Shown in pieces: positions 42,405 to 51,932 of a DNA stretch of 64,000 nt (position 1 is the first letter of the stretch; every line of letters starts with the position of its first letter). The stretch is from the NCBI GenBank assembly GCA_002083775.1, contig MTEI01000010.1, positions 1 to 64,000 of the forward strand. Direction: 5' to 3'. This DNA is from Rhodoferax ferrireducens (GTDB lineage Bacteria; Pseudomonadota; Gammaproteobacteria; Burkholderiales; Burkholderiaceae_C). Both the position numbers and the translations under genes were made by a program. Below the pieces are notes generated by a model that had not been told where the DNA came from, searched no databases, and was given only the letters and a program-made list of their open reading frames with translations.

Positions 42405-43202
42405 CTACAGGTCCACCGTCAAGTTGTGTTGCCTGAAAATAGCCACCACGGCCTGCACCTGCGCTGGTGTGGGGGATGGCGTGTCTTTCAGCTCATAGTC
42501 CAGGCCCAGGCGCTCCCATTTGAATTCACCCATTTTGTGAAACGGCAGGATTTCCACCTTCTCGATGTTGCTCATGGGTGCCAGGAACTTCGCCAGGCCT
42601 TCCACATTGGCCACCGAGTCGGTGTAGCCTGGCAACAGCACAAAGCGGATCCAGGTCTTCTTGTTGATGCTGTGCAGGTACTCGGCAAAGCGCAGCGAAG
42701 GTTCGCGCGGCACCCCGGTCAGGCGGGTGTGGGTGTCTTCATCAAAGGCCTTGATGCACAACATGGCCAGGTCCACGTGTTCCAGCACGTGTGCCGCCAC
42801 ACTCTGGTGGGCAAAACCCGAGGTGTCCAGCGTGGTGTGAATGCCCAGCGCCTGGCAGCGGCGCAACACCTCACTGACAAAGTCACGCTGCATCAGCGGT
42901 TCACCACCGGTGATGGTGACACCGCCGCCAGTGAACTTCATGTACGAGCGGTACTTGCTGATCTCGGTCATCAACGCATCCACCGTCATCTCGCGCCCGT
43001 CGCACGTCTGTTGCGCGTCCGGGTTGTGGCAGTACAGGCAGCGCAGCGGGCAGCCCTGCGTGAACACCACAAAGCGGATGCCCGGGCCATCGACCATGCC
43101 GCCGCTTTCCAGCGAATGGATGCGCCCTGTGAGTGGTGGTGCATCCGCTGCCACCACCGGGATGGCTGCCAGCTTGTGGCGCAGGTTGGCCAGGTTCTGC
43201 AT
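42405..43202 (-). CDS. pflA: Pyruvate formate-lyase activating enzyme
   Basis: 265 aa radical SAM protein. Cluster motif C-P-L-R-C-L-Y-C-H-N-P-D (CxxxCxxC), preceded by D-G-P-G-I-R-F-V-V-F-T-Q-G, and G-G-G-V-T-I-T-G-G-E-P-L (SAM-binding GGE). It abstracts hydrogen from the glycyl residue of PflB, activating it under anaerobic conditions. pflB ends 21 bp upstream and the OFA transporter starts 17 bp downstream. Confidence 0.95.
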   Translation of the reverse strand: MQNLANLRHKLAAIPVVAADAPPLTGRIHSLESGGMVDGPGIRFVVFTQGCPLRCLYCHNPDAQQTCDGREMTVDALMTEISKYRSYMKFTGGGVTITGGEPLMQRDFVSEVLRRCQALGIHTTLDTSGFAHQSVAAHVLEHVDLAMLCIKAFDEDTHTRLTGVPREPSLRFAEYLHSINKKTWIRFVLLPGYTDSVANVEGLAKFLAPMSNIEKVEILPFHKMGEFKWERLGLDYELKDTPSPTPAQVQAVVAIFRQHNLTVDL

Positions 43203-43223
43203 GGAGGCTAAGCTTGGTGGAGC

Positions 43224-45449
43224 TTAAATGCGCTCGTGCAGGGTGCGGTTGATCACATCCAACTGCTGCTCACGCGTGAGCTTGATGAAGTTGACCGCGT
43301 AGCCCGAAATACGGATGGTGAGCTGCGGGTACAGCTCGGGGTGTTCCATCGCATCCTTAAGTGTTTCGATGTTGAACACGTTGACATTCATGTGGTGGCC
43401 ACCGTCGGTGAAGTAGGCGTCCAAAATGCCGCACAGGTTGTCCACGCGTTCTTTGTCGGCCTTGCCCAAAGCCTTGGGCACGATCGAGAAGGTGTACGAG
43501 ATGCCGTCAGCCGCATACTCGTAGGGCAGCTTAGCCACCGAGGCCATCGAGGCCACCGCACCATTGTGGTCACGCCCGTGCATCGGGTTGGCTCCCGGCG
43601 CAAACGGTTCGCCAGCCTTGCGACCATCCGGCGTGTTGCCGGTGGCCTTGCCGTACACCACGTTGGAGGTGATGGTCAGGATCGACTGGGTTGGCAGCGC
43701 GTTGCGGTAGCAGGTGTGTTTGCGGATCTCGGTCATGAAACGGGTCATGATGTCCACCGCAATCTGGTCCACGCGGTCGTCGTTGTTGCCGTATTGCGGG
43801 AATTCGCCTTCAATTTCGTAGTCCACCGCCAACCCGGCGTCGTTGCGGATGATCTTGACCTTGGCGTATTTCATCGCCGAGAACGAGTCCGCCACCACCG
43901 ACAGCCCGGCCATGCCGCAGGCCATGGTGCGCAGGATGTCGCGGTCGTGCAGGGCCATCTCCAGCCGCTCATAACAATACTTGTCATGCATGTAGTGGAT
44001 GACGTTGAGCGTGTTGATGTACAGGCGGGCCAGCCATTTCATGAACTGCTCGTAGCGGTACATGACCTCGTCGTAATCCAGGTAGTCGCCGGTGATGGGT
44101 GAGAACGGCGGGCCGACCTGTTCGCCGGATTTCTCGTCAATCCCGCCGTTGATCGCGTACAGCATGCACTTGGCCAGATTGGCACGGGCGCCGAAGAACT
44201 GCATCTGTTTGCCAATCGTCATGGCCGAGACGCAGCAGGCGATGCCGTAGTCATCGGTGTAGAGCGGGCGCATCAGGTCGTCGTTTTCGTATTGCAGCGA
44301 GCTGGTGTCGATCGACACCTTGGCGCAGTACTTCTTGAAGTTGGCTGGCAGGCGCTCGGACCACAACACGGTCAGGTTCGGCTCAGGCGCGGCACCCAGG
44401 TTGTAAAGGGTGTGCAGGAAGCGGTAGCTGTTTTTGGTGACCATCGGCACGCCGTCTTGCGACATGCCACCCAGCGCTTCAGTGACCCAGGTCGGGTCGC
44501 CGGAGAACAGGGCGTTGTAGGCTGGCGGTCGCAGGAAGCGCACCATGCGCAGTTTCATGACGAAATGGTCGATCAGCTCCTGGGCGGCAGATTCATCCAG
44601 CGCACCGTTGTTCAGGTCACGCTGCAGGTAGATGTCCAGGAAGGTGGAGACCCGGCCCAGTGACATGGCGGCGCCGTCTTGTTCCTTGATGGCGGCCAGG
44701 TAGGCGAAATAGGTCCACTGGATGGCTTCACGGCCATTGCTGGCGGGCTGGCGGATGTCAAAGCCATAGCGCTTGGCCATGGCGATGAGTTCTTTGAGGG
44801 CGCGGATCTGCTCGGCGGTTTCTTCGCGTTTCTGGATGGTGTCGCTGTCCATCACGTCAAAGTCCAGCGAGACCAGTTGCGCCTGTTTGTCTTCAATCAG
44901 GCGCTCCACCCCGTACAGGGCCACGCGGCGGTAGTCGCCGATGATGCGGCCGCGGCCATAGGCGTCGGGCAGGCCGGTGATGATGCCCGAGCTGCGCACG
45001 GCCATCATCTTCTTGGTGTAGGCGTCAAACACGCCGTCGTTGTGGGTCTTGCGGTATTTGAAGACACGCTCGGTTTCCGGGTCCATTTCGCGGCCATAGG
45101 CCTTGAGGGCGCTTTGCACGGTGCGGATGCCGCCAAACGGCATGATGGCGCGTTTCAAAGGCGCATCGGTTTGCAGGCCGACGATTTGTTCCAGATCCTG
45201 GTTGATGTAGCCGGGGCCAGAGGCGTCGATACCGGCGATCACTTTGGTTTCGACATCCAGAATGCCCAGCTTGATTTCTTCCTGCATCAGCGTCTTGACT
45301 TGGCCCCAGAGCGCGTCGGTGCGCTCGGTAGTGGGGGTCAGGAAGCTGCTGTCTCCGGTGTAGGGCGTGAAGTTGTCCTGGATGAAGTCGCGCACGTTGA
45401 TCTCACGCGCCCATTTGCCCTGTTTGAACCCGTCCCAAGCTGAACCCAT
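43224..45449 (-). CDS. pflB: Formate C-acetyltransferase (pyruvate formate-lyase)
   Basis: 741 aa from ATG 45449 (M-G-S-A-W-D-G-F), preceded by a good AAGGAG site. Catalytic Cys pair I-A-C-C-V-S (C405, C406) and the glycyl-radical motif R-I-S-G-Y-A-V-N-F (G716) are intact. It splits pyruvate with CoA into acetyl-CoA and formate, a strictly anaerobic reaction that oxygen destroys. A perfect FNR-type box lies about 125 bp upstream. Presence of a full pfl operon implies mixed-acid-type fermentation in this organism. Confidence 0.96.
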   Translation of the reverse strand: MGSAWDGFKQGKWAREINVRDFIQDNFTPYTGDSSFLTPTTERTDALWGQVKTLMQEEIKLGILDVETKVIAGIDASGPGYINQDLEQIVGLQTDAPLKRAIMPFGGIRTVQSALKAYGREMDPETERVFKYRKTHNDGVFDAYTKKMMAVRSSGIITGLPDAYGRGRIIGDYRRVALYGVERLIEDKQAQLVSLDFDVMDSDTIQKREETAEQIRALKELIAMAKRYGFDIRQPASNGREAIQWTYFAYLAAIKEQDGAAMSLGRVSTFLDIYLQRDLNNGALDESAAQELIDHFVMKLRMVRFLRPPAYNALFSGDPTWVTEALGGMSQDGVPMVTKNSYRFLHTLYNLGAAPEPNLTVLWSERLPANFKKYCAKVSIDTSSLQYENDDLMRPLYTDDYGIACCVSAMTIGKQMQFFGARANLAKCMLYAINGGIDEKSGEQVGPPFSPITGDYLDYDEVMYRYEQFMKWLARLYINTLNVIHYMHDKYCYERLEMALHDRDILRTMACGMAGLSVVADSFSAMKYAKVKIIRNDAGLAVDYEIEGEFPQYGNNDDRVDQIAVDIMTRFMTEIRKHTCYRNALPTQSILTITSNVVYGKATGNTPDGRKAGEPFAPGANPMHGRDHNGAVASMASVAKLPYEYAADGISYTFSIVPKALGKADKERVDNLCGILDAYFTDGGHHMNVNVFNIETLKDAMEHPELYPQLTIRISGYAVNFIKLTREQQLDVINRTLHERI

Positions 45450-45571
45450 CGTGAACTCCTTTTGCTGCTTTACCAAGACAATTCAACGGTTAAAAATTTC
45501 ACCGTATGAACTGCATTGTCGCTAAATGGATTATTGAGGGTAATGGGTCAATTCGTGAAACACCGTTTCAT

Positions 45572-45585
45572 TTGATTAACATCAA
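45572..45585 (-). promoter_or_regulatory. FNR/ANR box TTGAT-TAAC-ATCAA
   Basis: TTGATTAACATCAA is an exact match to the FNR consensus TTGAT-N4-ATCAA, centred about 130 bp before the pflB start in an AT-rich leader. Low-oxygen activation of the operon is therefore likely. Site recognition is direct; the regulator gene is not in the window. Confidence 0.85.
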
Positions 45586-45672
45586 CATTAATTAAAAAAT
45601 AATGAACGAGGTGACGCCGAGATCACCCGATCTGTATCGCAACGCCAACAGCCAGGCAGTTTGGCTTGAGGG

Positions 45673-46440
45673 TTACAGCATCTTTTCCAGGAAAGCGCGC
45701 GTTCTGGGGTGTTGCGGTGCCGCAAAAAGCTCGCGTGCCGGGCGGGCTTCGACGATGACGCCGCCGTCCATGAACACCGCTCGGCCCGCCACTTCACGGG
45801 CAAAGGCCATCTCATGCGTGACCACAATCATGGTCATGCGCTCCTCGGCCAGTTCCCGCATGGTGGCTAGCACCTCGCCGGTCAGCTCAGGGTCGAGCGC
45901 CGAGGTGGGCTCGTCAAACAGCAAAATGTCCGGCTCCATCGCCAGCGCGCGGGCAATGGCCACGCGCTGTTTTTGACCACCGGAGAGGCGCGACGGGTAG
46001 CTGTCGCGTTTGTCAAACAGGCCCACCTTGCGCAGCAGTGTTTCAGCCTTCGGCACGATGGCATCCAACTGCGCGCCCTTGACCGTGAGCGGTGCTTCAA
46101 CCAGGTTTTGCAGCACCGTCAGGTGCGGAAACAGGTTGAAGTGCTGGAACACCATGCCCATCTTGCGACAAACCCGGCTGATGTCAGCGGGTGGCACATA
46201 CTGGCACTCGCCCTGACCATTGGTGCTGACCAGTGTTTCACCTTCGATCTCAATGTTGCCGCGATGGATGGTTTCCAGATGGATCAGGCAGCGCAAAAAG
46301 GTGCTTTTGCCCGAGCCGGACGGGCCAATCACGGCGATCACCTCGCCCTTGTCAACGTCCAGCGACACGCCCTTGAGCACGTCGACCGTGCCAAAGCGCT
46401 TGTGGACATCCACCGCGCAGATCATCGGGCTAGTCGTCAT
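45673..46440 (-). CDS. Polar amino-acid ABC transporter ATP-binding protein (GlnQ-like)
   Basis: 255 aa. Walker [10 protein letters not shown] (39-47), signature L-S-G-G-Q-K-Q-R, Walker B I-L-L-F-D-E-P-T-S-A-L-D-P. The F-Q-H-F-N-L-F-P-H motif in the Q-loop region is characteristic of the polar amino-acid (PAAT) importers. An insertion of about 14 residues before the Q-loop (V-S-T-N-G-Q-G-E-C-Q-Y-V-P) is unusual for GlnQ but occurs in some relatives. Overlaps the permease gene by 11 bp. Confidence 0.93.
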   Translation of the reverse strand: MTTSPMICAVDVHKRFGTVDVLKGVSLDVDKGEVIAVIGPSGSGKSTFLRCLIHLETIHRGNIEIEGETLVSTNGQGECQYVPPADISRVCRKMGMVFQHFNLFPHLTVLQNLVEAPLTVKGAQLDAIVPKAETLLRKVGLFDKRDSYPSRLSGGQKQRVAIARALAMEPDILLFDEPTSALDPELTGEVLATMRELAEERMTMIVVTHEMAFAREVAGRAVFMDGGVIVEARPARELFAAPQHPRTRAFLEKML

Positions 46441-47083
46441 AAACCGCGTATTTCCTTTCCAGGCGCTGGAAACCGTAGGTCAGCACCAGGGTCATGATCA
46501 GGTAAAAAGCCGCCGCCACCACAAACGGCGAGGTGGTGAAATCGCGCTGCACAATGCCGCGCGCGGCGCGCAGCAGGTCGTTCATGGCCAGCACGTAGAT
46601 CAGTGAGGTGTCTTTGACCAGCGTGATGGTCTCGTTGCTCATCGGCGGCAGGATGCGCTTGAGCACCTGTGGCAACACAATGCGGCGCATGGTCTGCGGG
46701 TAACTCATGCCCAGCACCTTGGCACCCTCGTACTGGCCCCGGTCAATCGACTGGATACCCGCGCGAAAGATCTCTGCAAAGTAGGCCGAGTAGTTCAGCA
46801 CAAAGGCCAGAATGGCCGACGGAAAGTCTGGCAACCGTACCCCGATGATTGGAATGAACGGCAACGCAAAGTAAATGAACAGCATCTGCAACATCAGCGG
46901 TGTACCGCGCATCAGCCAGATGTAGCCGTTGACCAAGCCACTCAGAAACTTGAAACGGGAGATGCGCACCAGCGCCAGCCCTAAACCCAGCGGTACCGCC
47001 AGCACCAGCGTGATCAGAAACACCTGCAGCGTGACGCCGCTGCCCTGCAAGAGGGGCGGCAAGATGGTGACGATGTAGTCCAT
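46430..47083 (-). CDS. Polar amino-acid ABC transporter permease
   Basis: 217 aa, five or so membrane helices, with the HisM/GlnP family loop F-R-A-G-I-Q-S-I-D-R-G-Q-Y-E-G-A-K-V-L-G and R-R-I-V-L-P-Q-V-L. Probably forms a homodimeric channel, since only one permease gene is present. Coupled to the ATPase by an 11-bp overlap; separated from the binding-protein gene by a 197-bp gap holding a family B repeat. Confidence 0.92.
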   Translation of the reverse strand: MDYIVTILPPLLQGSGVTLQVFLITLVLAVPLGLGLALVRISRFKFLSGLVNGYIWLMRGTPLMLQMLFIYFALPFIPIIGVRLPDFPSAILAFVLNYSAYFAEIFRAGIQSIDRGQYEGAKVLGMSYPQTMRRIVLPQVLKRILPPMSNETITLVKDTSLIYVLAMNDLLRAARGIVQRDFTTSPFVVAAAFYLIMTLVLTYGFQRLERKYAVYDD

Positions 47084-47157
47084 GAGGAGGTGTTAGGGCC
47101 TGCAGAGGAAAAATTTGGCCAGGCAACCCAGGCGTGTCAACGTGAAAAAGCGATGCT

Positions 47158-47247
47158 GTCATCCCAGTCGATTGGTTGTCATCCCGGGCATCGACCCGGG
47201 ATCCATGCATTCGGGGCCATGGATTGCGGGTCAAGCCCGCCATGACC
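47158..47247. repeat. Family B repeat, copy B3 with partial duplication
   Basis: Full copy at 47178-47247: GTCATCCCGGGCATCGACCC, GGGATCCATG, then CATGGATTGCGGG..CCCGCCATGAC. Directly before it, GTCATCCCAGTCGATTG (47158-47174) repeats the first bases of the element, so this looks like two starts in tandem. Sits between the binding-protein and permease genes. Confidence 0.85.
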
Positions 47248-47280
47248 GCAGGGGCGACAAGACGCCGCGTATCTGCAGAC

Positions 47281-48087
47281 CTATTTCTTGACGATGTCGC
47301 TGCCAAACCACTGGGTGGAGATCTTGGCCGCGGTGCCGTCAGCTTTCATGTCGTCCAGCGCTTTGTCCAGCTTGGCGGCCAGCTCGGTGTCGCCCTTGCG
47401 GGTGCCCACGCCGTAGTCTTCAGTGCCAAAGTTCTCTTCCAGCACGCGGTATTCGCCGGGCTTCTTGCCGGTGTAGTAGCGGCCCACGATTTCATCCACC
47501 ACCAGCGCGTCCAGGCGGCCCGCAGACAGGTCCATCAGCGCGGTCACGTTGTCGGCAAACTTCTTGAGTTCCTTGATCGACTTGGCGGTGGCTTCATCTT
47601 TTTGCACGGCGTCCACGGCGCTGCTGCCATCTTGTACACCCACCACCTTGCCAGCGAGTTGGGCCTTGTTGGTGATGGCTGACTTGTCGGTGACCACCAC
47701 AATCTGGCGGTTCTCCAAGTAGGGCTTGGTGAACAGGATGTTGGCCTTGCGTTCTTCAGTGATCGTCAGGCCGTTCCACAACACGTCGATGCGGTTGCCG
47801 TTGAGCTCGGATTCCTTGGCGCTCCAGTCGATGGGCTTGAAGCTCACTTCCATGCCCAAACGTTTGCCAGCTTCCTTGGCCAGGTCAATGTCAAAGCCGA
47901 CCAGCTCGTTCTTTTCATCGCGAAAACCCATGGGCGGAAAGTTGTCATCCAGGCCAATGACGATGGCTGTGGCAACCACCGGCGCAGGTGCAGGGGCTGC
48001 TGCCACCGGCTCTTCCTTTTTGCCGCAGCCGGTGGCTACCATCGCCGCTACCAGGCCAGCCATCACCCATAAAACGCGCTTTTTCAT
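47281..48087 (-). CDS. Polar amino-acid ABC transporter substrate-binding lipoprotein
   Basis: 268 aa from ATG 48087 (M-K-K-R-V-L-W-V-M). Lipobox V-A-T-G-C (Cys at 21) followed by an Ala/Pro-rich linker (about 25-40) and a two-lobed PBP fold: I-G-L-D-D-N-F-P-P-M-G-F, G-F-D-I-D-L-A-K-E and T-I-T-E-E-R-K. It captures a polar amino acid, probably tethered to the outer face of the inner membrane. First gene of the importer operon. Confidence 0.93.
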   Translation of the reverse strand: MKKRVLWVMAGLVAAMVATGCGKKEEPVAAAPAPAPVVATAIVIGLDDNFPPMGFRDEKNELVGFDIDLAKEAGKRLGMEVSFKPIDWSAKESELNGNRIDVLWNGLTITEERKANILFTKPYLENRQIVVVTDKSAITNKAQLAGKVVGVQDGSSAVDAVQKDEATAKSIKELKKFADNVTALMDLSAGRLDALVVDEIVGRYYTGKKPGEYRVLEENFGTEDYGVGTRKGDTELAAKLDKALDDMKADGTAAKISTQWFGSDIVKK

Positions 48088-48201
48088 GTCTTTGTCCAGA
48101 GTTGTGAATAACGGTGAATTATCGGCGCGTTGACAGCGTAAAAAAGTGGTGTAGATTGACGCCATTGACCCGCCCAGCAAGGATTTACCGGAGTCGCTCA
48201 C

Positions 48202-48858
48202 GTGCTCCCTCAACCCAATCGCCAGATGGCGCTAGCCCAATACCGGCTGCGCGCCCGGTTTTACGATGCTGAATTGGCTGCTTTTGAGCCGGTTCGCCTT
48301 CGCTCTGTCGGCTGCCTTCAACTCCAGCCCGGCAACACCGTGCTGGACGTGGGTTGTGGCACAGGTTTAAGCCTTGAACTGCTGCACAAGGGCGTAGGGC
48401 CGCAAGGGCAAATTGTCGGTATCGAGCAATCGCCAGAAATGTTTGACTTGGCGCGCCGCCGCGTGGCGCGGCACAAGTGGCGCAATGTGACGCTGTTGAA
48501 TGCACCGGTGGCATCAGCCACCATCGCCTGCCAGGCGGACGCCGCGCTGTTTCATTTCACCCACGACATTCTTCGCCACCCCGACGAGGTTCGTCATGTG
48601 GTGGGCCATCTCAAGCCTGGCGCCCACGTGGCTGCAGCAGGTTTGCATTGGGGTGCACCGTGGGACTGGCCGACCAACTGGTTGGTGTGGATGGCGGCCA
48701 TGTATTCGACCACCTCACTGGAAGGGCTGGCGCAGCCCTGGAGTCACCTTTTGCAGCATTTGGGTGCGGTGCAGTTGGTGCCGTCGCCGATTCACGGTGT
48801 GTTTATTGTTTGTGGCAAGGTTTTATCAACAGGAAGCGAGGTTGTTCATCATGTCTGA
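48202..48858 (+). CDS. SAM-dependent methyltransferase (class I)
   Basis: 218 aa from GTG 48202; ATG 48226 is an alternative. Motif I V-L-D-V-G-C-G-T-G-L-S (about 47-57) and G-I-E-Q-S-P-E-M mark a Rossmann-fold methyltransferase, of the UbiE/phospholipid-methylase-like kind. Substrate unknown. Its last 8 bp overlap the phaC start, so translation is coupled; a link to membrane or PHA-granule lipids is possible but inferred. Confidence 0.85.
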   Translation: MLPQPNRQMALAQYRLRARFYDAELAAFEPVRLRSVGCLQLQPGNTVLDVGCGTGLSLELLHKGVGPQGQIVGIEQSPEMFDLARRRVARHKWRNVTLLNAPVASATIACQADAALFHFTHDILRHPDEVRHVVGHLKPGAHVAAAGLHWGAPWDWPTNWLVWMAAMYSTTSLEGLAQPWSHLLQHLGAVQLVPSPIHGVFIVCGKVLSTGSEVVHHV

Positions 48859-50599
48859 TCGTTCAAATTCAGGTCGCATCAAGACCGCAAAACACGCGCC
48901 AACCCCTCTGGATGCCGCCGTTCAGGCCTTCAGGAAGTCCATCGACCCCTATAGCATGATCACCTCGCAGGTGGATGCCCAGGTGGCTTGGCTGAAGCAT
49001 CCGCAGGATCTGGCGCGTGCGGCTGATGAGTTTGTTGCCGATATGGTGGCTTTGTATGGGCACGCCGTGCGTCGCACGCTGGGCCTGCCAGCCCACGAGG
49101 TGTATGAGCCCAACCCGGCAGATTCCCGCTTTGCCGACCCGATCTGGACCCAATCGGCGCCTTGGGATATTTTGAAAGAGTGGTACCTGACGGTGAGCAG
49201 CCGCCTGCAAAAACTCTCGCTGGAAGCGCCCGGCCTGTCGGAACACGAGCGCCACCGCGCTGCTTTCTGGCAGCGCAACTACCTCAACATGCTGGCCCCC
49301 AACAACTTCTTCTGGCTCAACCCGCAGGCCATGGACCAGTACGCCAAAACGCAGGGTGAAAGTGTCCGCAAGGGGCTGAAGAACTTCGCCCGCGATGTGG
49401 AGGCTCAAAACATCATGATGGTGGAGCCCGATGCTTTTGTGGTCGGCAAAGACCTGGCGACTACCCCCGGTAAAGTGATTTTTCGCAACCGGCTGGTGGA
49501 GCTGATTCACTACGCTCCCACCACCGACAAGGTGCGTGCCATGCCCATCCTGATCGTCACGCCTTGGATCAACAAGTTCTACATCCTGGATCTGACCGAG
49601 AAAAAGAGCATGGTCAAGTACCTGACCGACCAAGGTTTCTCCGTCTTTATCTCCAGCTGGAAAAACCCGCCAAAAGAGATGCACGACGTGCGCTTTGACG
49701 ACTACCTGCTGGAAGGCGTCAACGAACTGGTGCGCGTGACCACCGAGTTTTGCAAGGTGCCGCAGGTGCATCTGGTGGGCTACTGCATTGGCGGCACGCT
49801 GGCCGCCACGTACATGGCCTGGGCCAATAAGCGTTTTGGCCCCGACAAGATGCCCGTGGCGCACTGGACACTGTTCACCAGCCTGACCGACTTCTCGCAG
49901 CCCGGGGAGATCAACATCTTCATCGACGAAGCTTGCCTTGATGCCCTGGACAAGCTCATGGCCAAAAAGGGCTATCTGGATGGCACCGAGATGGCGGCCT
50001 CTTTCAGGTTGCTGCGCTCCAACAGCCTGATCTGGAATTACTGGGTCAGCAGCTATTTGCTGGGTGAAAAACTGCCGCCGTTCGACGTGCTGTTCTGGAA
50101 CGTGGACGCCACGCGCATGCCGCAAGCCATGCACTCCTACTACTTGCGCCAGATGTATCTGCATAACAACCTCATCCAGCCCGATGCGTTGACCATTGGT
50201 GGCGAGCCGATCGACCTGGGTCGCATCCAGCAGTCGCTTTACGCGGTAACGGCGGAAGAAGACCACATTGCCCCCTGGAAAGCCTGCTACCAGGTGCGCC
50301 AATACCTCCACCCCGACACGCCGGTGCGCTTTGTCAGGTCTACCTCTGGCCACATTCTGGGCATCGTCAACCCGCCGGTGCATCCGCCCAAACGTGCTTA
50401 CTGGGTGGCAGAACCCACCCACAGCGAAGAGGCCGACCAGTGGCTGGCGCGGGCTGACAAAAAGTCTGGCTCCTGGTGGGACGACTGGACCGCCTGGCTG
50501 AACCAGCGCACCGGAGAGATGGTCAGCGCTTACGCCACCACCAGCCGCAAATACCCGGCGCTGGCGGATGCCCCAGGCACCTACGTCTTGGAGAAATAG
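48851..50599 (+). CDS. phaC: Class I poly(3-hydroxyalkanoate) synthase
   Basis: 582 aa from ATG 48851, the length of class I PhaC. The lipase-like box is V-G-Y-C-I-G-G-T with nucleophile C312; D in A-E-E-D-H-I-A-P-W (about 474) and H in S-T-S-G-H-I-L-G-I-V complete the triad. The N-terminal domain (about 50-250) has the family pattern F-W-Q-R-N-Y-L-N-M-L-A-P-N-N. It polymerises hydroxyacyl-CoA into storage granules. phaA/phaB are not adjacent. Confidence 0.95.
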   Translation: MSDRSNSGRIKTAKHAPTPLDAAVQAFRKSIDPYSMITSQVDAQVAWLKHPQDLARAADEFVADMVALYGHAVRRTLGLPAHEVYEPNPADSRFADPIWTQSAPWDILKEWYLTVSSRLQKLSLEAPGLSEHERHRAAFWQRNYLNMLAPNNFFWLNPQAMDQYAKTQGESVRKGLKNFARDVEAQNIMMVEPDAFVVGKDLATTPGKVIFRNRLVELIHYAPTTDKVRAMPILIVTPWINKFYILDLTEKKSMVKYLTDQGFSVFISSWKNPPKEMHDVRFDDYLLEGVNELVRVTTEFCKVPQVHLVGYCIGGTLAATYMAWANKRFGPDKMPVAHWTLFTSLTDFSQPGEINIFIDEACLDALDKLMAKKGYLDGTEMAASFRLLRSNSLIWNYWVSSYLLGEKLPPFDVLFWNVDATRMPQAMHSYYLRQMYLHNNLIQPDALTIGGEPIDLGRIQQSLYAVTAEEDHIAPWKACYQVRQYLHPDTPVRFVRSTSGHILGIVNPPVHPPKRAYWVAEPTHSEEADQWLARADKKSGSWWDDWTAWLNQRTGEMVSAYATTSRKYPALADAPGTYVLEK

Positions 50600-50651
50600 G
50601 GTGGGGGCATCTGCGCCCCGCTATCATCCGGCGTGACAAGGTGACCGATTG

Positions 50652-51932
50652 ATGCAGATGCCCCCCGATTTCCCTCAGACACAAGCCCTTTGGCGCCCGG
50701 TACTGGGTCCCGCCGCGCACCGCGACCTGTGCACCGACTGCGGCATTTCGCGCTCCAGTGTGCCCAAGCGCTGCGGCGAGGCGTGCCAGTTCATCCAGCC
50801 GGACTACCCGCAGCTGGAAGCGCGTGTGCATGGTCGCGTGCGCGACCCGCAAAAGGGCGATGAGTTGTTTTTTGGCGTGCACCAGCGCATGCTGCGCGCT
50901 GCCCTGCAGCCCGCCGCGCCCGGTGCGCAGTGGACGGGCATCACCACCCGTCTGGCCCAGCGTCTGCTGGAAACAGGCGCGGTGGATGCTGTCCTGACCA
51001 TGGCGCCTGACCCGAACGACCGCTGGCGCCCGGTACCCGTGCTGGTGACCAAGCCTGAAGGGATGGCGCAGTGCCGCGGCATGCGTATGGGTTACGCGCC
51101 CCTGCTGGCGCTGTTGGAGCCTGCGCTGCAGCAAGGTTACAAACGCTTGGCCGTCATCGGCATCCCGTGCCAGGTTTACGCGCTGCGCGCGCTGGAGGCG
51201 CAGTTGGGGCTGGAACGTTTGTATGTCATTGGCACACCGTGCTCTGACAACACCACCACTGAACGTTTCCACGAATTTCTGGCTCTGTTGGCGGCGCAGA
51301 CCCAAGATCAGCCTGAAGACATCACCTACCTGGAGTTTTTGGCGGATTACCACGTGGAACTGCGTTACAAAGACGGTCGTCAGCGCAAGGTGCCGTTTCT
51401 GATGCTGCCGCTGTCAGATTTACCACGCGACTTTTTCCCGCTGACCTGCCGCACCTGTGTGGACTACACCAATGCGCTGGCGGACATCACCGTGGGCTAC
51501 ATGGGCGGCGAGGGCCAACAGTGGCTGCTGGTGCGAAATCAGCGGGGCGAAGAATTGCTGAAGCTGCTGGGTGATGAAGTTAAAGTGAGCACCCCAGGCA
51601 GTGCTGGCAAGCGCCAGGGCCCGGTCAAGGGCTTTCTCGCCAACACCGAGCGCGCCGCCGGTGGCCTGCCGCTACGCCGCATGCCGCAGTGGCTGCGCCC
51701 GGTGGTGGGCTGGCTGATGCCAAAGGTGGGGCCGCGTGGGCTGGAATTTGCCCGGGCACGGCTGGAGATGAAGGCGGTGGAGACCATCATCCACCTGCGC
51801 CGCGAAGAGCCACGCCGCCTCAAATCCATGGTGCCAACGCATGTATGGGCGATGGTCAAGCCCTATGGCATGTCGCCCGCGCCAGATGAAGTGTCATCTC
51901 AGGCCGGAACATCGCCTAAAAACTTGTCCTGA
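50652..51932 (+). CDS. Coenzyme F420 hydrogenase/dehydrogenase beta-subunit family protein (BciB/HCAR-like)
   Basis: 426 aa from ATG 50652 (TTG at 50649 also in frame). N-terminal iron-sulfur motif L-C-T-D-C-G-I-S..R-C-G-E-A-C-Q-F and later cysteines G-I-P-C-Q-V, G-T-P-C-S-D, T-C-R-T-C-V-D-Y bind Fe-S clusters with FAD in this family. Members include divinyl chlorophyllide reductase BciB and 7-hydroxymethyl chlorophyll reductase, as well as proteins of unknown role in non-phototrophs. No bch genes are nearby, so the substrate is open. It overlaps the convergent hydrolase-fold gene by 34 bp. Confidence 0.85.
   Translation: MQMPPDFPQTQALWRPVLGPAAHRDLCTDCGISRSSVPKRCGEACQFIQPDYPQLEARVHGRVRDPQKGDELFFGVHQRMLRAALQPAAPGAQWTGITTRLAQRLLETGAVDAVLTMAPDPNDRWRPVPVLVTKPEGMAQCRGMRMGYAPLLALLEPALQQGYKRLAVIGIPCQVYALRALEAQLGLERLYVIGTPCSDNTTTERFHEFLALLAAQTQDQPEDITYLEFLADYHVELRYKDGRQRKVPFLMLPLSDLPRDFFPLTCRTCVDYTNALADITVGYMGGEGQQWLLVRNQRGEELLKLLGDEVKVSTPGSAGKRQGPVKGFLANTERAAGGLPLRRMPQWLRPVVGWLMPKVGPRGLEFARARLEMKAVETIIHLRREEPRRLKSMVPTHVWAMVKPYGMSPAPDEVSSQAGTSPKNLS

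Noticed and set aside
48869..50422. 517-aa open frame antisense to phaC
   Set aside because: Same reason: a shadow of a conserved gene with no recognisable motif.
50604..50619. GGGGC-ATCTGC-GCCCC hairpin after phaC as a terminator
   Set aside because: Stem of only five pairs and no T run follows.
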